NCBI GenBank assembly: GCA_019638515.1
Contig: JAHBTS010000002.1
Coordinates: 303,558-367,557 of the forward strand
Reading direction: 5' to 3'
DNA length: 64,000 nucleotides
Source of the DNA: Chitinophagales bacterium
Lineage (GTDB): Bacteria > Bacteroidota > Bacteroidia > Chitinophagales > LD1
Position numbers and translations under genes: made by a program. Below the pieces are notes generated by a model, which was given only the letters and a program-made list of their open reading frames with translations, did not search any database and was not told where the DNA came from. Shown piece by piece: positions 37,083 to 43,857 of the stretch (positions are counted from its first letter, which is position 1; every line of letters starts with the position of its first letter).

Positions 37083-38555
37083 ATGTTCGAGCAAACTTTT
37101 AAAAATATAGACGACATACTGCACAAAGACGCAGGTTGCGGTAGTGAATTGGACTATGTGGAGCAAACCTCTTGGATTTTGTTCCTCAAATATTTGGACG
37201 ACTTGGAGAAAGACCGAGCCACAGCAGCCGAACTAACAGGCAAAACTTACACGCCTATCATTGACAAAGATTACCAATGGACAGTTTGGGCAATGCCTAA
37301 AAAGAAAAAAGCGGGCAGTGAGCTTGTCGAACTCGACCACCACAACGCCCTGACAGGTGACGACCTCACCGACTTTGTAAATAATAAATTGTTTCCTTAC
37401 CTGAAAAAGTTTAAACAAAGTGCTGAGAGTGCCGACACCATTGAATACAAGATTGGAGAGATTTTCAGCGAACTGAAAAACCGCATACAAAGCGGCTACA
37501 ATTTGCGTGAAGTGATTAACCGCATTGACGAGTTGCGTTTCCGCACCCACGCAGAGAAGCACGAAATGAGCCATCTGTATGAAGACAAAATTAAAAATAT
37601 GGGCAACGCAGGGCGAAACGGTGGCGAATACTACACGCCACGACCGCTCATTACCACCATTGTAAAAGTGATTGCTCCAAAAATTGGCGACAAAATTTAT
37701 GACGGTGCTGTGGGTTCAGCGGGCTTCTTGTGCGAAGCATTCGACTATCTGAAAAACAGCAAATCACTTTCTACCAAAGAAACCGAGATACTGCAAAAAC
37801 GCACCTTTTACGGCAAAGAGAAAAAATCATTGGCGTATATCATTGGCATTATGAATATGATTTTGCACGGGGTAGAAGCTCCCAACATCATACACACCAA
37901 CACACTTGCCGAAAACCTTGCCGACATACAGGAAAAAGACCGCTATGATGTAGTGCTTGCCAATCCGCCATTTGGTGGAAAGGAACGTGCCGAAGTGCAA
38001 CAAAACTTCCCCATTAAAACAGGCGAAACCGCTTCACTTTTTTTGCAGCACTTCATTAAAATTCTGAAAGCAGGTGGTAAGGCAGGTGTAGTCATTAAAA
38101 ATACTTTTTTGAGCAATACCGATAATGCCACAGTTGCCATACGCAAAACTTTATTGGAAAACTGCAACCTGCATACTGTATTAGATTTGCCGGGTGGAAC
38201 ATTTACCGGTGCAGGGGTGAAAACCGTAGTACTGTTTTTTGAAAAAGGAAAGCCCACGCAAAAAGTTTGGTTTTACCAGTTGAACCTCAACCGAAATTTG
38301 GGCAAGACCAACCCACTCAACGAAAACGACTTGGCAGAATTTGTAGAACTGCAAAAAAACTTTGCCGATAGCGAAAACTCTTGGACGGTAAATGTGGCTT
38401 CGATAGACTCAGCCACCTACGACTTAAGCGTAAAAAACCCGAACAAAAAAGAAGTGGTTCGACTGCGCTCACCACAAGCCATTTTGGAAGAAATGAAAGC
38501 ATTGGACGAAGAAGCGGATGAAGTGTTGGAGAGCATTGCAAACCTTATTGTCTGA
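37083..38555 (+). CDS. hsdM: type I restriction-modification DNA methyltransferase subunit HsdM
   Basis: A 490-residue N6-adenine methyltransferase. The N-terminal helical HsdM_N domain (FEQTFKNIDDILHKD, SWILFLKYLDDLE) is followed by the SAM loop YDGAVGSAGFLCEAFDYL and the catalytic NPPF motif in VVLANPPFGGKERAE. Length is normal. It is first in the order hsdM, GxxExxY, hsdS, GxxExxY, hsdR. Its stop codon lies inside the left inverted repeat of the first GxxExxY element. Short TTCGA-GCTCA palindromes occur in the coding sequence near 37316 and 38396-38475, at loops where relatives vary. Confidence 0.96.
   Translation: MFEQTFKNIDDILHKDAGCGSELDYVEQTSWILFLKYLDDLEKDRATAAELTGKTYTPIIDKDYQWTVWAMPKKKKAGSELVELDHHNALTGDDLTDFVNNKLFPYLKKFKQSAESADTIEYKIGEIFSELKNRIQSGYNLREVINRIDELRFRTHAEKHEMSHLYEDKIKNMGNAGRNGGEYYTPRPLITTIVKVIAPKIGDKIYDGAVGSAGFLCEAFDYLKNSKSLSTKETEILQKRTFYGKEKKSLAYIIGIMNMILHGVEAPNIIHTNTLAENLADIQEKDRYDVVLANPPFGGKERAEVQQNFPIKTGETASLFLQHFIKILKAGGKAGVVIKNTFLSNTDNATVAIRKTLLENCNLHTVLDLPGGTFTGAGVKTVVLFFEKGKPTQKVWFYQLNLNRNLGKTNPLNENDLAEFVELQKNFADSENSWTVNVASIDSATYDLSVKNPNKKEVVRLRSPQAILEEMKALDEEADEVLESIANLIV
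38396..38475 (+). repeat. two TTCGA-nnn-CTCA palindromes inside hsdM
   Basis: GTGGCTTCGATAGACTCAGC (from 38395) and GTGGTTCGACTGCGCTCAC (from 38454) are each small palindromes of the family seen in hsdR: GTGG-TTCGA-n-CTCA-CCAC. They are read as coding sequence near the HsdM C-terminus. A third, half copy (GAGCTTGTCGAAC) lies at 37320-37332. Confidence 0.55.
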
Positions 38556-38592
38556 ATCACTGATGAGCACAGATTAAAGGATAACACAGATT
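38550..38592 (+). repeat. left inverted-repeat arm of GxxExxY element 1
   Basis: Begins GTCTGAATCACTGAT and ends AACACAGATT. Its reverse complement matches 39078-39121, which ends ATCCGTGATTCAGAC: 14 of the outer 15 bases agree and the inner AC-ACAGATT end also agrees. It covers the hsdM stop codon and runs to the ATG of the GxxExxY gene. Confidence 0.8.
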
Positions 38593-38973
38593 ATGAATGT
38601 AGATTTAAAATACAAAGACATAACCGAAAAAATAATTGGGGCTTCATTTGAAGTGCATAAATTTTTAGGTAATGGCTTTCAGGAAGTGATTTATCAGCGT
38701 GCATTGGCTTATGAAATGCGAAAAGCAGGATTGGAATTTGCCAGAGAAATAGAACAGAATATTTTTTATAAAGATTTGGAAGAGCCTATAGGTACAAGAA
38801 GGGCTGATTTTGTGGTGGAAGGAAAAGTATTGGTTGAATTAAAAGCAATTATACAGCTTGAAGATGTGCATTTGGCTCAAGCATTAAATTACTTGAAAGC
38901 ATACAAATTAGAAGTTGGTTTGCTCATCAACTTTGGCAGTAAGAGTTTAACCTTTAAGAGATTGGTATTATGA
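38593..38973 (+). CDS. GxxExxY protein 1 (PD-(D/E)XK_3 fold)
   Basis: A 126-residue protein of the GxxExxY family, named for GFQEVIY (Gly28, Glu31, Tyr34). Asp72 in TRRADFVVE with Glu82 and Lys84 in LVELKAI form a PD-(D/E)XK-like nuclease centre. The function of the family is not established. It lies between hsdM and hsdS and is bracketed by inverted repeats (38550-38592 and 39078-39121), so it looks like a passenger of a small element rather than a restriction subunit. It is a close paralogue of the second copy at 40516-40935. Confidence 0.9.
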   Translation: MNVDLKYKDITEKIIGASFEVHKFLGNGFQEVIYQRALAYEMRKAGLEFAREIEQNIFYKDLEEPIGTRRADFVVEGKVLVELKAIIQLEDVHLAQALNYLKAYKLEVGLLINFGSKSLTFKRLVL

Positions 38974-38985
38974 ATGAAATAAAAA

Positions 38986-39121
38986 GTCAGCATCACGGAT
39001 TAGAAAGATTAAAGTATCTGAATTACAGATTAGAAGGGTTAAATGATTGCTCGGATTATGAATCTGTACAATCAAAAAATCTGTGTCATCTGAGCAATCC
39101 GAGCAAATCCGTGATTCAGAC
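38986..39121 (+). repeat. inverted-repeat element, right side of GxxExxY 1
   Basis: Left arm GTCAGCATCACGGATTAG (38986-39003) and right arm AATCCGTGATTCAGAC (39106-39121) are inverted. The 44-base right end also matches the left arm at 38550 in inverse. A 64-codon open frame across it is repeat translation and is not called as a gene. Confidence 0.75.
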
Positions 39122-39160
39122 AAAAAGTGCCGAAATATTAAACTCAATTTTGGAATTGAT

Positions 39161-40519
39161 ATGAAACAAAAGAAAAGTCAGCATCACGGATTAGTAGGAT
39201 TAAAGGATTACACGAATGAAAAATCTGTGTCATCTGAGCAATCTAAGCAAATCCGTGATTCAGACAAATGGGAAATAAAAAAGTTGGGGGAAGTTTGTGA
39301 ATTATCAGCAGGAGGTGATGTTCCGAAAGATTACTTTTCAGAAATACAAACTGAAAAGTATCAAATTCCTATTTATGCAAATGGAGAAAAAAATGATGGA
39401 CTTTACGGATATACAACTATTGCAAAAATAGTAAAACCAAGTATTACTGTTTCTGCAAGGGGAACAATTGGGTTTTCAATAAAAAGACTTGAACCATTCT
39501 TTCCTATTGTAAGGCTAATTGTCGTATCACCAATTGATTTAAAGAAATTAAGTTTAGACTTTTTAGATTATGCTTTAAGAAAAATAGATTTCAAACATAG
39601 TGGTTCTTCAATTCCTCAACTAACAGTTCCAATGATTAGGGATTATGAAATTCCCCTTCCCCCCCTCCCCGAACAACAACGCATAGTTTCCATTTTAGAC
39701 AAGGCATTTGCGGCAATAGACAAAGCAAAAGCCAATGCCGAACAAAACCTCAAAAACGCCAAAGAACTTTTTGAGAGTTATTTGCAGGGAGTGTTTGAGA
39801 ATTTGTTTCAGGAAAAAGAAAAAAAGAAGATTTCAGAAGTTGCAAAAGTTATCGGTGGATACTCCTTCAAAAGTACAGATTTCAAAAATCAAGGAAAATA
39901 TCAAGTATTAAGAATGGGGAATATTCGTCCTGCAATGATAAGAGAAAATGAAAGTCCTGTTTTCATTGATACAACGGACGAAAAACTTCTTTCAAAAGCA
40001 TTGCTACAAATCAATGATGTAATCATTACTCAAACGGGAACAAAAAATAAAAGAGATTATGGTTTCACTGTAATAATTGAAAAGGGAAATTATTTACTTA
40101 ATCAACGAATTGCTTCGATTAGGTTTTCGGAAAAGTATCTTCCAAAGTTTTTTCTTTATTTTTCGTGGACAAACATCTTCAAAGACCAATATTTTGCAAA
40201 TGAAACAGGAACAGTTGGGCAAGGGAATGTTGGTATTGGAGCGATTACAGAAGCATTAGTCCCTTTTATTTCAAAAAAAGCTCAACAAACCATCGTCCGC
40301 CAATTAGATGCCCTGCGAGCTGAAACGCAAAAGTTGGAAGCAGTGTATCAACAAAAAATTGCTAATTTGGAGGAACTGAAAAAGAGTATTTTGCAAAAAG
40401 CATTTAGTGGGCAATTGTCTGAATTAGGATTTGATAAATTAAAGGATGATAGGATTATTGAAAAAAAGAAAATCCTACAATCATCAAATCCTAAAAATCT
40501 TAATCCTGACAATTTATGA
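39161..40519 (+). CDS. hsdS: type I restriction-modification specificity subunit HsdS
   Basis: A 452-residue protein from ATG 39161; a GTG at 39083 would add another repeat-derived stretch. True HsdS similarity starts at WEIKKLGEVCELSAGG (about residue 36). TRD1 is followed by the central conserved helix IPLPPLPEQQRIVSILDKAFAAID, then TRD2 starting KKISEVAKVIGGYSF and the second conserved region LDALRAETQKLEAVYQQKIANLEELKKSIL. Two TRDs imply a bipartite target. The N-terminal 35 residues and the tail after AFSGQL are both encoded by inverted-repeat elements. Its stop overlaps the start of the second GxxExxY gene. Confidence 0.9.
   Translation: MKQKKSQHHGLVGLKDYTNEKSVSSEQSKQIRDSDKWEIKKLGEVCELSAGGDVPKDYFSEIQTEKYQIPIYANGEKNDGLYGYTTIAKIVKPSITVSARGTIGFSIKRLEPFFPIVRLIVVSPIDLKKLSLDFLDYALRKIDFKHSGSSIPQLTVPMIRDYEIPLPPLPEQQRIVSILDKAFAAIDKAKANAEQNLKNAKELFESYLQGVFENLFQEKEKKKISEVAKVIGGYSFKSTDFKNQGKYQVLRMGNIRPAMIRENESPVFIDTTDEKLLSKALLQINDVIITQTGTKNKRDYGFTVIIEKGNYLLNQRIASIRFSEKYLPKFFLYFSWTNIFKDQYFANETGTVGQGNVGIGAITEALVPFISKKAQQTIVRQLDALRAETQKLEAVYQQKIANLEELKKSILQKAFSGQLSELGFDKLKDDRIIEKKKILQSSNPKNLNPDNL
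39177..39265 (+). repeat. second, shorter copy of the inverted-repeat element, inside hsdS
   Basis: Left arm GTCAGCATCACGGATTAG (39177-39194) and right arm ATCCGTGATTCAGAC (39251-39265) repeat those of the preceding copy almost base for base; the middle is about 47 bases shorter. It is in the hsdS 5' coding region and adds residues to the HsdS N-terminus. Confidence 0.75.
40417..40510 (+). repeat. inverted-repeat element at the hsdS 3' end, left side of GxxExxY element 2
   Basis: Left arm starts GTCTGAATTAGGATTTGAT (40417) and the right arm 40478-40510 ends AATCCTGAC; the arms are inverted with AGGATTTGAT/ATCAAATCCT cores. It encodes the last 33 residues or so of HsdS, past the usual AFSGQL end. 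Confidence 0.75.
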
Positions 40520-40935
40520 AGCACGAAGAAATTACCCATAAAATAATTGGCTGTGCAATGAAAGTGCATAGCACTTTTGGCAATGGCTTTCAAGAAGTCA
40601 TTTATCAAAGGGCTTTAGCTATTGAAATGGAAAAACAAGGCTTGGGCTTTCAGCGTGAAATGGAAATGAGTATTTTTTATGAGGGCATTGATATTGGGAC
40701 AAGAAGAGTTGATTTCTTTGTAGAAGATAACATAATGGTTGAACTAAAAGCATTGATAAAATTAGAAGATGTGCATTTAGCACAGGCAATGAACTACTGC
40801 CAGGCATATAATTTACCCATAGGATTACTGATAAATTTTGGAGCAAAGAGTCTTGAGTTTAAAAGGGTGTATAATGTAAATCACCCCGACAATAAAGACT
40901 ACATTAAGAGCAATCCTAAAATCATCAAATCCTAA
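40516..40935 (+). CDS. GxxExxY protein 2 (PD-(D/E)XK_3 fold)
   Basis: A 139-residue paralogue of the first GxxExxY protein. It has GFQEVIY (Gly24, Glu27, Tyr30), then Asp66 in TRRVDFFVE and Glu76/Lys78 in VELKAL, and the shared INFGAKSLEFKRV end. The nuclease-like residues are intact; the activity of the family is unproven. The ATG overlaps the hsdS stop (ATGA), so it is translated with hsdS. Its last eight or so codons (SNPKIIKS) run into the right inverted repeat at 40911-40951. Confidence 0.9.
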   Translation: MKHEEITHKIIGCAMKVHSTFGNGFQEVIYQRALAIEMEKQGLGFQREMEMSIFYEGIDIGTRRVDFFVEDNIMVELKALIKLEDVHLAQAMNYCQAYNLPIGLLINFGAKSLEFKRVYNVNHPDNKDYIKSNPKIIKS

Positions 40936-40951
40936 AAATCATAATTCAGAC
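40911..40951 (+). repeat. right inverted-repeat arm of GxxExxY element 2
   Basis: Ends AATCATAATTCAGAC; its reverse complement begins GTCTGAATTA, identical in ten bases to the left arm at 40417, and both carry AGGATTTGAT inside. It stops four bases before the hsdR ATG. Confidence 0.75.
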
Positions 40952-40955
40952 GATA

Positions 40956-43820
40956 ATGAACGAAGACGAAACAAGAGCAGAACTCATAGACCCAAAGCTA
41001 AAGGCTTGTGGTTGGGGAGTGGTGGAAGGTTCAAAAGTTTTTAGGAATCATCCAATTACAGCAGGCAAAATACAGACAGGAGGAATAAGAGGTAAGTTGC
41101 TTCGTGCAGATTACGTGCTTTCGTACAAAGGCATCAAATTGGCTGTTGTAGAAGCCAAAAGTGATGAACAGGAAGTTGGCGAAGGCGTAATGCAAGCCAA
41201 AAAATATGCTCAAAAACTTCAATTAGAAACCACTTACAGCACCAACGGCAAAGCCATTTACCAAATTTGTATGAAAACAGGCGAAGAAGGTTTGGTAACC
41301 AACTTTTTAAGCCCTGATGAACTTTGGAACAAAACGTACCCGGTGGCTTCGACAGGCTCAGCCACCGAAGAAGAGCGAACGGCCCTTGAGCTTGTCGAAA
41401 GGTGGCGTGAGCAATTTGCCAATGTGCCGTTTGAAGATAAAAGCGGTAGTTGGCAGTTAAGATATTATCAGGAAATAGCCGTTCAAAAAACTGTTGAAGC
41501 CATTGCCCAAGGCAAAGACAGAATTTTACTTACACTTGCCACAGGCACAGGAAAAACGGCAATCGCTTTTCAAATTGCTTGGAAACTGTTTCAAACCCGT
41601 TGGAACTTGTCTTCGAGAACCTCAGACACCAACGGCAGCAAGCTGGTTCGTGAGCGTGTCGAACGAAGACCAAGAATTTTGTTTTTAGCCGACAGAAATA
41701 TTTTAGCCGACCAAGCCTACAATTCATTTTCGGCATTTCCAGAAGATGCTTTGGTGCGGATAAAACCCAATGAGATAAAGAAAAGTGGAAAAGTGCCAAC
41801 CAACGGCAGCATTTTCTTTACCATTTTTCAAACCTTTATGACTTCGACAAGCTCAGTCACCAAAGATGAAAATGTAGATTTTGCTGAAATTAAAAATATT
41901 GAAACCGGAAAACAAGGATATATGTATATCCTTCAATGTGCAGATGGTAGTTTCTATACTGGTAGCACAAATAACTTAAAAAGGAGAATTGAAGAACATA
42001 AAAGCGGTGAGGGAGCAAAATTTACTCAGGAACATTTTCCGGTAAAGTTGGTTTATTACGAAACATTTGACAGGGTTGATTTAGCGTTCAAAAGAGAAAA
42101 GCAGGTTCAAGGTTGGAGCAGGGCAAAGAAATTCGCTTTAATCAAAGGCGACAAAGAGCAATTAGTAAACCTTTCTAAGAACAAATCTGAAAATGAGCCA
42201 AAGGTCGCTGAGCCTGTCGAAGCGTTTGGCGAATATCCAGCCGACTATTTTGATTTCATTATCATTGACGAGTGTCACCGTGGCGGAGCCAATGACGAAA
42301 GCAATTGGCGGGGAATTTTAGAATATTTCAGTCCAGCCGTTCAGTTGGGTTTAACAGCCACACCAAAGCGAAAAGACAATGTGGACACTTACCGCTACTT
42401 TGGCGAACCCGTTTACATCTATTCGCTGAAGGAAGGTATCAATGACGGTTTCTTAACGCCATTCAAAGTAAAACGCATCAAAACTACTTTGGATGATTAC
42501 CGCTATACTTCGGATGATACGATTGTAGAAGGAGAAATTGAAGAAGGCAAACTCTATGAAGAAAAAGACTTTAACCGAACCATTGAAATAGTAGAACGTG
42601 AAGCCAAACGAGTAAATATCTTTTTAGAAGAAGCCAACCAAAACGAAAAGGCAATAATTTTCTGTGCCAATCAGGCACACGCAGCATTGATAAGAGATTT
42701 GGTTTCTTCGACACGCTCAGAAACCTTGAGAAAGCAAGGCAAAACGGGTGGCATGCTGAGCGAAGCCGAAGCATATTGTGTTCGTGTAACTGCCAATGAC
42801 GGAGAAGAAGGTGAAAGACTGTTGAGAGAATTTCAGGACAACGAAAAAACATTACCAACCATTTTGACAACTTCGCAAAAACTCTCTACAGGAGTTGATG
42901 CAAGGAACATTCGGAATATCGTTTTGCTTCGTCCAGTCAATTCAATGATTGAGTTTAAACAAATCGTTGGTCGTGGCACACGGCTTTTTGACGGCAAAGA
43001 GTTTTTTACCATTTACGACTTTGTAGATGCCTACAAACACTTTTCAGACCCTGAATGGGACGGAGAACCACTTGGAGAAGAACCTTGCAAAAAGTGCGGA
43101 CAAAATCCGTGTGAATGTGAATATGTGCCGCCAAAGCCGTGTCCTGTGTGTGGCGAAAGACCTTGTGTTTGCGAGAAACAACCACCACAACCTTGTGAGA
43201 AATGCGGACAACGACCTTGTGTGTGCAAGAAAAAAGTAAAAATTAAACTCAAAAACGGAAAAGAAAGAGAAATTCAGCACATGGTTTCCACTTCGTTTTG
43301 GAGTGCAGACGGCAAGCCAATTTCAGCAGAAGAATTTTTGAATAATTTGTTTGGTGAATTACCCAAACTTTTCAAAGACGAAGAAGAACTGCGGAAACTT
43401 TGGAGTAATCCAATGACAAGGAAAATCTTGTTAGAGAATTTAGATGCAGCAGGTTTTCCAAAAGACGACTTACTGACTTTGCAAAAGTTGGTAGATATGG
43501 AAAAAAGCGACTTGTATGATGTGTTGGAATATGTTTTCAATGGCGACTATATCGCAATGACAAGAGAAGCAAGAGCTAAAGCAGCCGAAGCCACCATATT
43601 TGCCTTACTCAACGACAAACAGAAAGAGTTTATCACTTTCGTTTTGAGTAAATACATTGAAACAGGTGTGGACGAACTCGACCAAGAGAAACTACCCATC
43701 TTGCTCACAAACAAGTATCAATCTTTGGAAGATGCAAAAGAAATTTTGGGAGACGTTGCAAACATCAGCAGACTGTTTATAGAATTTCAAGAGCATCTTT
43801 ACAAGCAGCAAGCAGCATAA
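40956..43820 (+). CDS. hsdR: type I restriction subunit HsdR with embedded GIY-YIG nuclease domain
   Basis: A 954-residue EcoEI-type HsdR. The N-terminal nuclease has Asp52 and Glu66-Ala-Lys68. The helicase has motif I TGTGKT (196-201), motif II DECHRG (438-443), LGLTATPKR and motif VI QIVGRGTRLFDG. Residues 296-423 are an extra in-frame block holding a complete YhbQ-like GIY-YIG domain (YMYILQC, FYTGSTNNLKRRIEEH, Glu381), framed by inverted repeats. Three shorter repeat-coded inserts lie near residues 129-151, 219-238 and 584-606. Residues 710-759 contain three Cys-rich units of the form PCxxCGxxPCxC before the C-terminal EcoEI_R_C-like domain. No stop or frameshift is seen, so the protein may still work. 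Confidence 0.93.
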   Translation: MNEDETRAELIDPKLKACGWGVVEGSKVFRNHPITAGKIQTGGIRGKLLRADYVLSYKGIKLAVVEAKSDEQEVGEGVMQAKKYAQKLQLETTYSTNGKAIYQICMKTGEEGLVTNFLSPDELWNKTYPVASTGSATEEERTALELVERWREQFANVPFEDKSGSWQLRYYQEIAVQKTVEAIAQGKDRILLTLATGTGKTAIAFQIAWKLFQTRWNLSSRTSDTNGSKLVRERVERRPRILFLADRNILADQAYNSFSAFPEDALVRIKPNEIKKSGKVPTNGSIFFTIFQTFMTSTSSVTKDENVDFAEIKNIETGKQGYMYILQCADGSFYTGSTNNLKRRIEEHKSGEGAKFTQEHFPVKLVYYETFDRVDLAFKREKQVQGWSRAKKFALIKGDKEQLVNLSKNKSENEPKVAEPVEAFGEYPADYFDFIIIDECHRGGANDESNWRGILEYFSPAVQLGLTATPKRKDNVDTYRYFGEPVYIYSLKEGINDGFLTPFKVKRIKTTLDDYRYTSDDTIVEGEIEEGKLYEEKDFNRTIEIVEREAKRVNIFLEEANQNEKAIIFCANQAHAALIRDLVSSTRSETLRKQGKTGGMLSEAEAYCVRVTANDGEEGERLLREFQDNEKTLPTILTTSQKLSTGVDARNIRNIVLLRPVNSMIEFKQIVGRGTRLFDGKEFFTIYDFVDAYKHFSDPEWDGEPLGEEPCKKCGQNPCECEYVPPKPCPVCGERPCVCEKQPPQPCEKCGQRPCVCKKKVKIKLKNGKEREIQHMVSTSFWSADGKPISAEEFLNNLFGELPKLFKDEEELRKLWSNPMTRKILLENLDAAGFPKDDLLTLQKLVDMEKSDLYDVLEYVFNGDYIAMTREARAKAAEATIFALLNDKQKEFITFVLSKYIETGVDELDQEKLPILLTNKYQSLEDAKEILGDVANISRLFIEFQEHLYKQQAA
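41342..41406 (+). repeat. in-frame palindromic insert 1 in hsdR
   Basis: CTTCGACAGGCTCAG (41347-41361) and the inverse CTTGAGCTTGTCGAAAG (41385-41401) frame 23 bases; GGTGGC occurs at both outer ends. It is translated as about 20 residues (VASTGSATEE to ALELVER). Confidence 0.7.
41611..41668 (+). repeat. in-frame palindromic insert 2 in hsdR
   Basis: CTTCGAGAACCTCAG (41611-41625) and the inverse TGAGCGTGTCGAACGAAG (41651-41668). It is translated between TRWNL and RPRILFLADRN, two segments that are normally nearly adjacent in this HsdR family, so it looks like an added block of about 19 residues. Confidence 0.65.
41842..42222 (+). mobile_element. GIY-YIG module framed by inverted repeats, inserted in hsdR
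   Basis: CTTCGACAAGCTCAG (41842-41856) and CTGAGCCTGTCGAAG (42208-42222) are inverted copies differing at one base. The span is 381 bases, exactly 127 codons, open in the hsdR frame. Inside, residues 321-400 match the YhbQ-type GIY-YIG fold, with Tyr324, Tyr334-Thr-Gly336, Arg343/344 and Glu381 in place. The helicase sequence continues on both sides (IFFTIFQTFMT before, GEYPADYFDFIIIDECHRG after). No target-site duplication is obvious. That it moved as a unit is inferred. Confidence 0.65.
42706..42772 (+). repeat. in-frame palindromic insert 3 in hsdR
   Basis: CTTCGACACGCTCAG (42706-42720) and the inverse-like CTGAGCGAAGCCGAAG (42756-42771). Translated between ALIRDLV and YCVRVTAND as about 22 residues. 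The right arm is more diverged than in the other copies. Confidence 0.6.
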
Positions 43821-43857
43821 GCACGTATTGGCTATATGCCAAGCAGTAGATTACACC

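Noticed and set aside
38970..39164. 64-codon open frame between GxxExxY gene 1 and hsdS
   Set aside because: It lies almost wholly in the inverted-repeat element; its translation changes register between repeat copies and resembles no protein.
43084..43230. Regularly spaced repeats in hsdR as a possible CRISPR array
   Set aside because: The period is short, the repeats differ at the base level and they encode Cys-rich units in frame; there are no spacers.
43829..43843. Small palindrome TTGGC-TATAT-GCCAA between hsdR and the PorE-like gene
   Set aside because: Only five base pairs with no T-run; likely chance.
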